Origin: Rhodospirillales bacterium | Lineage (GTDB): Bacteria > Pseudomonadota > Alphaproteobacteria > Rhodospirillales > Defluviicoccaceae | Length of the DNA: 64,000 nucleotides | NCBI GenBank assembly: GCA_016712375.1 | Contig: JADJRE010000004.1 | Span: forward strand, 62,001 to 126,000 | Direction: 5' to 3' | Part shown: positions 18,809 through 27,312 of the stretch, piece after piece | Position numbering within the stretch: the first letter of the stretch is position 1 | Layout of the letters: every line of letters starts with the position of its first letter | Position numbers and translations under genes: made by a program | The notes under the pieces: generated by a model | Seen by the model: only the letters and a program-made list of their open reading frames with translations | What the model was told of the DNA's origin: nothing | The model's database searches: none

Positions 18809-19678
18809 TCGCCGAAGAACCGCTCGAGGAGAGCAAACGTTTCATCCGGCCGCTCCTCGGGGAAGGAAATGGCCGCACGCCAGCATTTGGCCGCGTACGT
18901 CGGCGGCTCGTTTCTGCCACGTCGCCAGCACGTCATAGTTACGCTGCATCAGCCCCTTCTCGCCCCAAAGCACCAGTAACGGGCAGCCAATCTTCGATGC
19001 CATGTCGTCCTTGTCGTGCTCAAGGTCGATCGACGCGGCGGCGCGGTAATCCTCGCACGACGCGTGAATTGAGGCGGGATCACGGAAGCAGCGACTGTAC
19101 TCGGCGATCGCTTCCGGCGTGAATGCGGAAAGGTCACCGCTCCACTGCCGCAGCTTCGCCCGCAAATACCAGTCGGGGTCGTGGCCAATCATGGTCTCCG
19201 GCAGTCCCCCGCCCTGGATCAGGAAGAACCAGTGATAGTAGCCGGTCGCCACCTCTTTATTCACGGTGGAGAAAATTTCGTAGGTAGGCACGATGTCGAG
19301 CACCGCCAGTTTCGCCACCGCGTCCGGATGGTCAAGCGCCATGCGGTGCGCCACCCGCCCGCCGCGATCGTGCCCGGCGACGCAAAATCTTTGGAACCCC
19401 AGGCTTCGCATCACCTCGACCTGATCGGCAGCGGTCGCCCGCTTGGAATACACTTCGTGCCGAGGATCCGAGCGCGGCTTGCCGCTGTCGCCGTAGCCGC
19501 GCAGGTCGGAAGCGACGACGGTGAAGCGTTCTGCCAGCCGAGGCGCTATCTTGTGCCAGATGGCATGCGTCTGAGGATAGCCGTGCAGCAACAGCAGGGG
19601 CGGTCCGGAACCGCCCATGACAGCGTGAATGGTGGTCTCTCGGGTCGCAATGTCCCTGCTGTCAAAGCCTGCAAACAT
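18805..19678 (-). CDS. Alpha/beta hydrolase, haloacetate-dehalogenase-like (frameshifted near end)
   Basis: About 290 residues after correction. The pattern fits the fluoroacetate/haloacetate dehalogenase branch: oxyanion HGYPQTHAIWH, nucleophile Asp in VAGHDRGGRVAHRMALDHP, YHWFFL and the catalytic His in CGHFLP. A run of four C (GGGG at 18859-18862 on +) shifts the frame after GHFLP; with three C it continues EERPDETFALLERFFGE to a TGA at 18805 overlapping the DUF502 start. Substrate is inferred from motifs only; an epoxide hydrolase-type role is possible. Confidence 0.82.
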
Positions 19679-19869
19679 CGTCGCTCTATCAATCCCGTCC
19701 CGTTGGGTAAGTCTGGCCCGCTGGCATGCGCCTGTTCTGTTGGGCTAGAGTCTAGCCCATTGGTACGGCGTCTGGCGATGCGCACCGCATCTTTTCCCTT
19801 ATACCATGCTCGCCACTGGATGCCGCGGCGGAACGGCTGAGCGCCGCCGGCAGGGAGCCCGAGCAACTG

Positions 19870-20316
19870 ATGCCGCGTGAGTTTCCGCAATCTCCTTTGG
19901 TTGGTGTCGGCGCGGTTGTCCTGCGGGACGACAAAGTGCTGCTGATCCGCCGCGCCCACCCGCCGCGCCAGGGGGAATGGAGCTTGCCGGGAGGTCTGCA
20001 AAAGCTGGGTGAAACTGTTTACGAAGCAGCGGCACGGGAAGTCATGGAGGAGACCGGCATCGCCATCCAGCCGCTCGGCATCGTCGACGTTGTCGACCTG
20101 ATCGAGCGTGACGGGGAATATCTGAATTCCCGCGTGCGCTGGCACTACACGCTGATCGACGTATATGCCTTATGGCAGGCCGGCGAGCCGCGGCCGGGGA
20201 CGGATGCAGAAGAGGTTTCGTGGGTGCCGATCAGCAACGTCCGCAGCATGGTTGGCTGGGGCGAAACAGAGCGCATTGTCGAACAAGCTTATGACATGTG
20301 CAAAATGCCGCGGTAG
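19870..20316 (+). CDS. Nudix hydrolase (ADP-ribose pyrophosphatase-like)
   Basis: 148 residues. A full Nudix box is present: GGLQKLGETVYEAAAREVMEETGI fits GX5EX7REUXEEXGU. The start VGVGAVVLRDDKVLLIRRAHPP and SLPGG resemble short ADP-ribose/NADH pyrophosphatase-like or phosphatase-type Nudix enzymes. Substrate unproven. It is 95 bases upstream of the TSUP gene on the same strand, possibly in one operon. Confidence 0.92.
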   Translation: MPREFPQSPLVGVGAVVLRDDKVLLIRRAHPPRQGEWSLPGGLQKLGETVYEAAAREVMEETGIAIQPLGIVDVVDLIERDGEYLNSRVRWHYTLIDVYALWQAGEPRPGTDAEEVSWVPISNVRSMVGWGETERIVEQAYDMCKMPR

Positions 20317-20411
20317 ACGGGCAATGGCTGAGGCTCCCGCGAGAATGCTTTGGCCGCACCTGGGGCAGGCCGGTATGGTGCTGTAACGCCGGTTTTGGGG
20401 CAACGCCGCCG

Positions 20412-21326
20412 ATGGACATCTACCTTCCCATTGCCGAGATGGCGGTGAACGTCTTCCTTATCCTTGGCCTGGGCGGCCTCGTCGGCTTTCTGTCCGGGCT
20501 GTTCGGTATCGGCGGCGGCTTCCTTGTCACGCCGCTGCTGATTTTCATTGGCATCCCTCCAGCGGTCGCCGCAGCAACCGGCGCCAGCCAAATCGTTGCG
20601 CCCTCGGTTTCAGCCTTCCTTGCCCATTGGCGACGCGGCAACGTCGATCTGCGCATGGGCTCGGCGCTTCTTGCGGGAGGCGTGCTCGGCTCGGCGATCG
20701 GCGTCGCCGTGTTCGCCTTCCTGCACCGCTTGGCGCAACTCGATGTCGTCATCAAGCTCGCCTACGTCGTCTTCCTGGGCGTGATCGGTCTGCTGATGCT
20801 GAAGGAGAGCCTGCAGGCAATTCGGCGCGCCAGGACCCGCGTGGTCAAGTCGAAGCCGCGGCGGACACTGTTGGATGCGCTGCCGCTGAAGGTGCGCTTC
20901 CGGCGTTCACGCCTGTACATCAGCGTCCTGCTGCCGGTGGCAATTGGACTGCTGGTTGGCATGCTGGCGGCAATCATGGGCGTGGGCGGGGGGTTCATCA
21001 TGGTGCCGACGATGATTTACCTGCTCGGCATGCCATCCTCTGCCGTCGTCGGGACATCGCTGTTCCAGATCATCTTCGTCTCCGCCAGCGTCACCATCAT
21101 GCAGGCGGTGACGACGCAAACGGTGGACGTGGTGCTCGCATTGCTGTTGGTCGGCGGAAGCGTCCTCGGGGCGCAGGTTGGCCTCCGCGCCGGAACGAGG
21201 CTGCGCGGCGACCAGATGCGGGTGCTGCTGGCGATCCTGGTGCTCGCGGTCGCCGGCAATCTTGCTTGGCAGCTTATCGCTGAGCCCAACGATCTCTACT
21301 CGATCGTCGAGCGGCGGGAGTCGTGA
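20412..21326 (+). CDS. TSUP (TauE/SafE) family sulfite/organosulfur exporter
   Basis: 304 residues from ATG 20412 with about eight membrane segments arranged as two similar halves, each beginning with the family signature (GFLSGLFGIGGGFLVTP and GMLAAIMGVGGGFIMVP). TSUP carriers move sulfite, sulfonates or related C2 compounds. The next gene overlaps by four bases and encodes the TIGR02186 partner seen beside these carriers in alphaproteobacteria. The upstream part of the frame (20298-20411) has no homology. Confidence 0.92.
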   Translation: MDIYLPIAEMAVNVFLILGLGGLVGFLSGLFGIGGGFLVTPLLIFIGIPPAVAAATGASQIVAPSVSAFLAHWRRGNVDLRMGSALLAGGVLGSAIGVAVFAFLHRLAQLDVVIKLAYVVFLGVIGLLMLKESLQAIRRARTRVVKSKPRRTLLDALPLKVRFRRSRLYISVLLPVAIGLLVGMLAAIMGVGGGFIMVPTMIYLLGMPSSAVVGTSLFQIIFVSASVTIMQAVTTQTVDVVLALLLVGGSVLGAQVGLRAGTRLRGDQMRVLLAILVLAVAGNLAWQLIAEPNDLYSIVERRES

Positions 21327-22114
21327 GGGGACAAGCTCGGCAAGGCGATGGGGTCGGCGGGCGCAGGCTGAAGCGCGCGGTGTATGCGCTGATCGTCGTG
21401 CTGCTTGCCGGCGCCTCTCTGGCCACGCCGCGGGTCGGATCCGCCGACCTGGTCGCGGCGCTATCGAGCCATCTGGTGGCGGTGACGACTGGCTTCAGTG
21501 GGAGCAACGTGCTGCTGTTCGGCACGACCGACGGCGAGGGCGACGTTGTCGTCGTCGTGCGTGGGCCGGAGGACGTGGCGACGGTCCATCGCAAAGGCCG
21601 TTATATGGGCATTTGGTTGAACGAGGCGGACATGGCATTCGCCGCTGTTCCGGGTTTCTGGACGATCGCCTCGAGTCGGCCACTGGCCGAGATATCGCCG
21701 GGAGTTGCAGCGTTTCATCAACTCGGCCTCGAACATCTGCGTCTGACACCACTGGAGTCGACAAGCCTGCGGCGCATCACTGAGTTCCGCCAGGCGCTGA
21801 TCCGTAACCGTCAGCGCGAGGGTCTGTACTCGACCGAGCCCGGGCAGATCGTCTTCCTTGGCAATCGCCTGTTCCGAACCGATCTTTGGATACCAGCGAA
21901 TGCTCCCATCGGCACGTATACCGTCGCCGTCTTTCTCGTGCGTGACGGTGACGTGGTAAGCGCCGAGACGACGCCGCTGATCGTCGGCAAGGTGGGATTT
22001 GAAGCGAGGGTGTTTGAATTCGCCCATCGCTGGGCGCCGTTGTATGGCATCATTGCCGTGCTGCTGGCAGCAATGGCAGGATGGGCGGCCAACCTCGCGT
22101 TTCGCAAGGATTGA
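21323..22114 (+). CDS. TIGR02186 family membrane-anchored protein
   Basis: 263 residues. An N-terminal signal/anchor (about 17-36) leads to a periplasmic domain (LVAALSSHLVAVTTGFSGSNVLLFG, VVVVRGPED, GIWLNEADMAF, FRTDLWIPANAPIGTYTV) and a C-terminal membrane helix (LYGIIAVLLAAMAGWAANLAF). This matches the alphaproteobacterial TIGR02186 family, known mainly for its tight linkage to a TSUP permease. GTG start overlaps the TSUP stop (GTGA). The function is unknown; a periplasmic partner of the exporter is inferred. Confidence 0.88.
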   Translation: MRGQARQGDGVGGRRLKRAVYALIVVLLAGASLATPRVGSADLVAALSSHLVAVTTGFSGSNVLLFGTTDGEGDVVVVVRGPEDVATVHRKGRYMGIWLNEADMAFAAVPGFWTIASSRPLAEISPGVAAFHQLGLEHLRLTPLESTSLRRITEFRQALIRNRQREGLYSTEPGQIVFLGNRLFRTDLWIPANAPIGTYTVAVFLVRDGDVVSAETTPLIVGKVGFEARVFEFAHRWAPLYGIIAVLLAAMAGWAANLAFRKD

Positions 22115-22119
22115 CGCAA

Positions 22120-22641
22120 GTGAGCAGCAAAGGCGCCGGGACGGTATCGGGTGGATCTTCAGAGCCCCCGGACGCGGACACACGGGGACGCACGTTTCTC
22201 TGCGTTGTCGACGAAACACAGGAACTACACCAAGCGCTGCGTTACGCTTGTCGGCGGGCGCGCCATACGAAAGGCCGGGTCGCCCTGCTCTATGTTATCG
22301 AGCCGGTGGAGTTTCAGCACTGGATGGCGGTCGGCCATCTGATGGCCGAGGAACGCCGGGAACAGGCGGAGGAGATGCTGCAGGTGGTCTCCTCGGTGGT
22401 GCAGAAGCTGTCCGGAACAACGCCGGTCGTTTATATCCGCGAGGGCAAGGTCATCGACCAGTTGGAGCAGTTGCTGTCGACGGAGAAAGCGCTGTCGATC
22501 CTGGTGCTGGGTGCCGCCGCCGGCTCCGAGCAACCAGGCCGCATCGTTGGCCACGTGATGAAACGGCTCGGCAAGCTGTCAATTCCGGTGACAATCGTCC
22601 CGGGTAGCCTGTCCGACAGCGAGATCGACGCCATCAGCTGA
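22120..22641 (+). CDS. Universal stress protein (UspA family)
   Basis: 173 residues from GTG 22120, which has AAGGA nine bases upstream and lies five bases after the preceding stop; an ATG at 22081 overlaps more and has a worse site. The Usp fold shows FLCVVDETQELHQALRYACRRA, the middle VVYIREGKVIDQLEQLL and GRIVGHVMKRLGKLSIPVTIVP. The usual ATP-binding G-2X-G-9X-G-S/T pattern is not clear. Third gene of the TSUP operon. Confidence 0.87.
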   Translation: MSSKGAGTVSGGSSEPPDADTRGRTFLCVVDETQELHQALRYACRRARHTKGRVALLYVIEPVEFQHWMAVGHLMAEERREQAEEMLQVVSSVVQKLSGTTPVVYIREGKVIDQLEQLLSTEKALSILVLGAAAGSEQPGRIVGHVMKRLGKLSIPVTIVPGSLSDSEIDAIS

Positions 22642-22739
22642 AAAGCGTCTGCCTCTCCGTCCTGGGCGGAACCATCGCCGGACCCATCACTTATCCTCCG
22701 ACATCGCATCCCGCGGCCCAGCAGACGAGGAGTATCATC

Positions 22740-23179
22740 ATGGTTGAAGCATGCCCGAAAGGCTTCCACACGATCACTCCCTATCTCGTCGTCACCGATC
22801 CTGGCGCGCTGATCGAATTTCTTGGGAAAGCGTTCGATGCCGTAGAGCTCCACCGTGTCGATCGGCACGACGGCAGCATCATGCACGCTCAGGTGAAGAT
22901 CGGCGACTCGATGCTGATGATGGGGGCGCGACTGCGGAATGTCCGGCGACGGAGGCCGGGATCTACCTTTATGTCGAGAATGCCGATGCAGTGCATGCCC
23001 GCGCAGTCGCGGCGGGAGGTACGTCGCTGATGTCGCCGACGGACGAGTTCTGGGGCGATCGCATAGGGGGAATCCGCGATCCTTCCGGAACACAGTGGTG
23101 GATCGCTACCCACGTCGAAGACGTGGCGCCGGACGAATTGAAGACGCGCGCCGAACTGGCGATGCCGACGGCGGTTTAA
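22740..23179 (+). CDS. VOC/glyoxalase-fold protein, PhnB-like (frameshifted)
   Basis: The first frame encodes GFHTITPYLVVTDPGALIEFLGKAF and MHAQVKIGDSMLMMG; the second encodes TEAGIYLYVENADAVHARAVAAGG and FWGDRIGGIRDPSG. The break is in a G-run at 22922-22926, where one more G restores a 146-residue protein. The fold is that of PhnB-type vicinal oxygen chelate proteins; the substrate is unknown. ATG 22740 has GAGGAG upstream. Convergent with the SOUL gene (6-base gap). Confidence 0.82.
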
Positions 23180-23185
23180 GCTCGA

Positions 23186-23821
23186 CTAACGAGCGACAAC
23201 CGGTACTGCAACTTCATTGCGGCGCCGGAACGGCAAGGTCCATGGGGAGTCATAGAGGAAAGAAACGGGCTCTCCGACGGCGCGCCATTTTGACGTCTGC
23301 AGTCGGTCCAGTAATTCGGCCTGGCGTGCCTGCAGAGCAGTCTCGGTCGGTGAACCAGTGAAGCGAAGGACCCCCAGCATCTCCGCCGGCACCTCGACCA
23401 GGCGGACCCGCGGGTCGGTCGGTTGCGGCGCAGTCGCCATCGTGTAGGACGCCGGCAGGAAAAACCGCATCGCATACCGGCCTTGCCCGGCCGCGGCCGT
23501 CGCGACCGGTGCGGTCATCGCAATCTTCTGCGGGCCGGGGTCGATCGACACGGGCGTTGTCATTTCTATTTTTGCCGCGGCCCGATTGGCGCCGGAAATG
23601 TAGTCAAACAGGGCACGGAAAGCGGCGTTGCGGCCCGCCTGCTCGTTCGCCGCCTCCACTTCGGTTTCGGCTGCCAACCGTGGACCGTAGCTGCGGATCT
23701 CGATGTCATCGCCAATCCGGGCGACGACACTGTGCTCCGGCTCTGGCGTGCCCGAGCGCACGCCGAACACCGAACAGCCGGCTAGAAACAGCGTGCTTAT
23801 CATCGCCATCGCCCGAAGCAT
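23186..23821 (-). CDS. SOUL family heme-binding lipoprotein
   Basis: 211 residues. Lipobox LFLAGC with Cys16 gives an outer-membrane or periplasmic lipoprotein. The SOUL/HBP domain follows: EIRSYGPRLAAETEV, AFRALFDYISGAN, IEMTTPVSID, IAMTAPV and MRFFLPASYT. Family members bind heme or tetrapyrroles; bacterial roles are unclear. Confidence 0.92.
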   Translation of the reverse strand: MLRAMAMISTLFLAGCSVFGVRSGTPEPEHSVVARIGDDIEIRSYGPRLAAETEVEAANEQAGRNAAFRALFDYISGANRAAAKIEMTTPVSIDPGPQKIAMTAPVATAAAGQGRYAMRFFLPASYTMATAPQPTDPRVRLVEVPAEMLGVLRFTGSPTETALQARQAELLDRLQTSKWRAVGEPVSFLYDSPWTLPFRRRNEVAVPVVAR

Positions 23822-23892
23822 CCCGTTCTCGCCCGTCTCTTACGACGCGACGATCCGCGTCTTGGAGAATTACGTGAACCGGCGGCGCCGGT

Positions 23893-23985
23893 TCACCTGA
23901 GCGGGCGAAGCACATCGATCATCGCGCGAAAGTTGCCGCATCGAAAACGGCATCACCCGCCAGCACGTCAACACCAACCACGCGC
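23893..23985 (-). repeat. Second, degenerate copy of the rpe 3' end
   Basis: Reading leftwards just after the rpe stop, the DNA encodes VGVDVLAGDAVFDAATFAR and then, after a one-base shift, AMIDVLRPLR-stop. This parallels the end of rpe (AGADVLVAGSAVFRGDNY, AMIDALRPPR-stop). Both copies end with TGAACC. It is an old tandem duplication of about 90 bases or the leftover tail of a second epimerase gene. Confidence 0.65.
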
Positions 23986-23991
23986 CGTGGT

Positions 23992-24541
23992 TCACCGCGG
24001 AGGGCGCAGCGCGTCAATCATTGCTCGGTAATTATCGCCGCGGAATACGGCGGAACCGGCCACCAGCACGTCGGCGCCGGCCGCGACCACCGACGGCGCC
24101 GTCTCGGCATGCCCGGGTTGACCGTCATCACCAGGATCAGGTCGAGGCGGTCGAGCACATGTTCGATCAGGGTTTCCGAGGTGCCTGGATTGAGGGAGAC
24201 GCCCGCCTGCTTGCCGAGATCACGGATCACCTGCAGTGAGCGGTCGAGATGACGATCGGCCTCGGCGTGGACGGTGATGATGTCGGCGCCGGCCGCGGCG
24301 TATTCGGCCAGGTAGGGCTGCGCCGGATCGATCATCAGGTGCACGTCGAACGGCTTGCTGGTGTGCCTGCGCAGGGCGCGGATCACCGGCGGCCCGAACG
24401 TCAGGTTGGGAACGAAGTGACCATCCATCACGTCGATATGGACGAAGTCGCAACCGGCTGCGTCGATGGCTCGCACTTCCTCCCCAGCCGAGCGAAGTCG
24501 GCCGAAAGAATCGACGGGGCGATCCGGACGGGCGAGGTCAT
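23992..24541 (-). pseudogene. rpe: Ribulose-phosphate 3-epimerase with internal deletion and frameshift
   Basis: N-terminal SPVRIAPSILSADFARLG, then HIDVMDGHFVPNLTFGPP, FDVHLMIDPAQPYL and MTVNPG are classic Rpe. Two defects are visible. A G is missing near 24480 (LG-EEVRAIDAAG). After NPG at about 24111 the segment that should run FGGQSF ... to DGG is absent, joining straight to AETAPSVVAAGADVLVAGSAVF in another frame, a loss of roughly 50 residues including the second active-site Asp region. As it stands it cannot make a functional epimerase. A collapsed assembly is an alternative, given the duplicated tail next door. Confidence 0.8.
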
Positions 24542-24707
24542 GCGCCGCTCCTAGCTGACATTTCCTCCAACGGGCTGTTCATTGCTTCGCCTTCGGGCTT
24601 CACCACACCAGCTATTATAGCAGGCACAGCCGACAGATAAGCTAGCCGGCGAGCAGCCTCGCCGAAACGGTGGAGCGGTTGCCGTCCGCAGTGCAAAAGC
24701 CGTGTCA

Positions 24708-25844
24708 TCACGTGACCGTCGGCCGGTGCAAGGTCCCCCCGGTGAGCGGCTGGGGGACGCCGGTGGTGGTCGGCAGGCTGAGCGGCAGGCGGCGCGCGGC
24801 GCGCACGGCAAGAAAGGCAAAGGCTTCGGCTTCGATGAAATCGCCGCGCCAGCCAGCGGCCTCCACCGGCTCCACAGGCGCGCCGAGGCCATCCGTCAGC
24901 ATTCGCATCAACGTGCGATTGTGGCGGCCACCACCGCACACCAGCCAGCGCCGCGGCGCCGCCGGCAGGAGCGGCAGCGCGAAAGCGACGGCACGCGCGG
25001 TGAACGCGGTGAGCATCGCCGCCCCATCAGCCGGGGCGAGCCCCGCCACGGCGTCGAGAACAAAACGGAAATCGTCACGGTCCAGCGATTTCGGCAGCGG
25101 CCGGCGGAACCATGGATGGCGCAGCCAGCCCATGACGCGCGCGCCGTCGATCCGACCAGTCGCGGCCAGCGTTCCGCCCTCGTCGAATGGCTGGCCGGTG
25201 CGGGCTAGGACGAAATCATCGAGCAGCGCGTTGCCGGGACCTGTGTCGAACGCCAGGAGAGGCGTTGCGTCGTCTTCGCCGATCCAGGTCACGTTGGCCA
25301 CGCCCCCAACGTTGAGCACCGCCAGAGGCCGCGGCTGATCACGTGCCAGTGCGGCGTGGTAGAGCGGTGCGAGTGGGGCACCCTGGCCACCCGCCGCCAC
25401 GTCCGCTGTCCGAAAATCGCAGATGACCGGAATGCCGACGGCATCGGCGAGCAACTGGCCGCGGCCGATTTGCACCGTCCGCCGCCGCTCTGGCCGATGC
25501 AGCACTGTTTGTCCGTGAAATCCCACGAGATCGACATCCGAGGCCGCCAACTCTGCCGCCGCCAGCAGCTGTTGCACCGCTTCGACATGGCGATCGGTAA
25601 GCTCTCTGATCACCGCCTGATCGTCGACGCTGTCGGTTGGCTCGCGGCCGAGCAGGGCGCGAAGCCGGCCGCGGAAAGCCTCCGGATAAGGCGTCGTGAG
25701 CACCGGGCCGAATGACTCGATGCGCTCGCCGTCGGAGGTCAGCAGCGCCGCGTCGATGCCATCAAGCGAGGTGCCGCTCATCAGCCCGATGGCGCGCAGT
25801 GGCCGTTCATCGAAGTCGTCCCAGGGTTCGTTCCCGTCGTCCAT
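24708..25844 (-). CDS. anmK: Anhydro-N-acetylmuramic acid kinase
   Basis: 378 residues from ATG 25844. The ASKHA-fold signatures are GLMSGTSLDGIDAAL (ATP loop), VGFHGQTVLHRP, VICDFRTADVAAGGQGAPLAP, NVGGVANVT, FDTGPGN and LVCGGGRHN. The enzyme converts 1,6-anhydroMurNAc to MurNAc-6-P in peptidoglycan recycling. It is divergent from tyrS with an 89-base gap, an arrangement I recall from many alphaproteobacteria. The longer frame starts at a TTG without support. Confidence 0.97.
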   Translation of the reverse strand: MDDGNEPWDDFDERPLRAIGLMSGTSLDGIDAALLTSDGERIESFGPVLTTPYPEAFRGRLRALLGREPTDSVDDQAVIRELTDRHVEAVQQLLAAAELAASDVDLVGFHGQTVLHRPERRRTVQIGRGQLLADAVGIPVICDFRTADVAAGGQGAPLAPLYHAALARDQPRPLAVLNVGGVANVTWIGEDDATPLLAFDTGPGNALLDDFVLARTGQPFDEGGTLAATGRIDGARVMGWLRHPWFRRPLPKSLDRDDFRFVLDAVAGLAPADGAAMLTAFTARAVAFALPLLPAAPRRWLVCGGGRHNRTLMRMLTDGLGAPVEPVEAAGWRGDFIEAEAFAFLAVRAARRLPLSLPTTTGVPQPLTGGTLHRPTVT

Positions 25845-25933
25845 GCGTCGCCCACCGCCTTGCCTGCGTTGTCGCCACAACCGGCCTGTGATACCAAGCC
25901 CCGCTCATCTCCTTACCACAGACCGGATAGCCC

Positions 25934-27187
25934 ATGCCCGACCCCCGTTCCGAGTTCGTGCGCATCCTCGTCGAACGCGGCTTCCTGCACCAGTGCACCG
26001 ACCTAGAGGGGCTGGACGCGCTGGCCTGCGACCGGACGGTCACGGCGTATGTCGGCTTCGACTGCACCGCCCCCAGCCTGCACGTCGGTAGTCTCGTCTC
26101 GATCATGCTGCTGCGCCGCTTGCAGCAGGCGGGCCACCGGCCGATCGTCCTGATGGGCGGCGGCACCACCCGTATCGGCGATCCCTCGGGGCGGGATGAG
26201 GCGCGCAAGCTGCTGACAGATGACGAGATCGCCGCCAACATGGCCGGCATCCGGCGGGTGTTCGCCAACTTTCTCGACTTCGGCGACGGGCCGACCGGCG
26301 CGGTGATGGTAAATAACGCGGACTGGCTCGATGGCCTCGCCTACATCGCCTTCCTGCGCGATTACGGGCGGCATTTCTCGGTCAACCGGATGCTGACCTT
26401 CAGATCGGTGAAGCTCCGGCTGGAGCGCGAGCAGCCGCTGTCGTTCCTGGAATTCAACTACATGGTGCTGCAGGCCTTCGATTTTCTCGAACTCGCGCGG
26501 CGCCGGGACTGCGTCCTGCAGATGGGTGGCTCCGATCAGTGGGGAAACATCGTCGCCGGTTGCGAACTGGCGCGCCGTGTTGACGCCAGGTCGCTTTTCG
26601 GCCTGACAACACCGCTGATCACCACCGCGTCGGGCGCGAAAATGGGCAAGACAGCGGCGGGCGCGGTCTGGCTCTCGGCCGACATGCTTTCGCCCTATGG
26701 CTACTGGCAATTCTGGCGCAACACCGAAGATGCCGACGTCGGCCGCTTCCTGCGGCTGTTCACCGAATTGCCGCTGGCCGAAATCGAGCGGCTGGAAAGC
26801 CTCGAAGGTGCTGAGATCAACGCCGCCAAGGCCGTGCTGGCCGATGAGGCGACCCGGCTATGCCATGGCGAGCAAGCGCGCGCCGTTGCGGCGGAAACGG
26901 CGCGACGCACCTTCGCTGACGAGAGTAGCGGCGACGCATTGCCGACGATCGAGGTTGCGCGCGACGAAATGGCCGCCGGCCTGCCGGCGTTCGAGCTGTT
27001 CCGTCGCTCCGGCCTTGCCGCTTCCGGCGGGGAGGCACGCCGCTTGATCAAGGGCGGCGGGGCGCGGCTTAATAACGTCCCCGTTCAGGAAGAAATGCGC
27101 TCCGTCAGCACGGCGGATGCGGACGAAGCCGGCCTGCTAAAGCTTTCCGCGGGAAAGAAGCGACACGCGCTGGTGCGGATCGTCTGA
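25934..27187 (+). CDS. tyrS: Tyrosyl-tRNA synthetase
   Basis: 417 residues. Class I signatures: the HIGH-type HVGS at residue 50, a KMSKS-type KMGKT at about 236, with GGSDQWGNI before it. The C-terminus carries an S4 RNA-binding domain (ARRLIKGGGARLNN). Bacterial TyrRS of the short type. Conserved divergent neighbour of anmK. Confidence 0.98.
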   Translation: MPDPRSEFVRILVERGFLHQCTDLEGLDALACDRTVTAYVGFDCTAPSLHVGSLVSIMLLRRLQQAGHRPIVLMGGGTTRIGDPSGRDEARKLLTDDEIAANMAGIRRVFANFLDFGDGPTGAVMVNNADWLDGLAYIAFLRDYGRHFSVNRMLTFRSVKLRLEREQPLSFLEFNYMVLQAFDFLELARRRDCVLQMGGSDQWGNIVAGCELARRVDARSLFGLTTPLITTASGAKMGKTAAGAVWLSADMLSPYGYWQFWRNTEDADVGRFLRLFTELPLAEIERLESLEGAEINAAKAVLADEATRLCHGEQARAVAAETARRTFADESSGDALPTIEVARDEMAAGLPAFELFRRSGLAASGGEARRLIKGGGARLNNVPVQEEMRSVSTADADEAGLLKLSAGKKRHALVRIV

Positions 27188-27312
27188 TCCAGTGCTTCCG
27201 GAGGACCGTTGGTTGGGGCGGGCCTCATCCGTTGATCTCGGGTAACAACAGGTTTTCGTCGCCGTTGCTGGGAACACCTCCTACCCAGCCCGAAAGCACC
27301 TCCAGGAACCAG

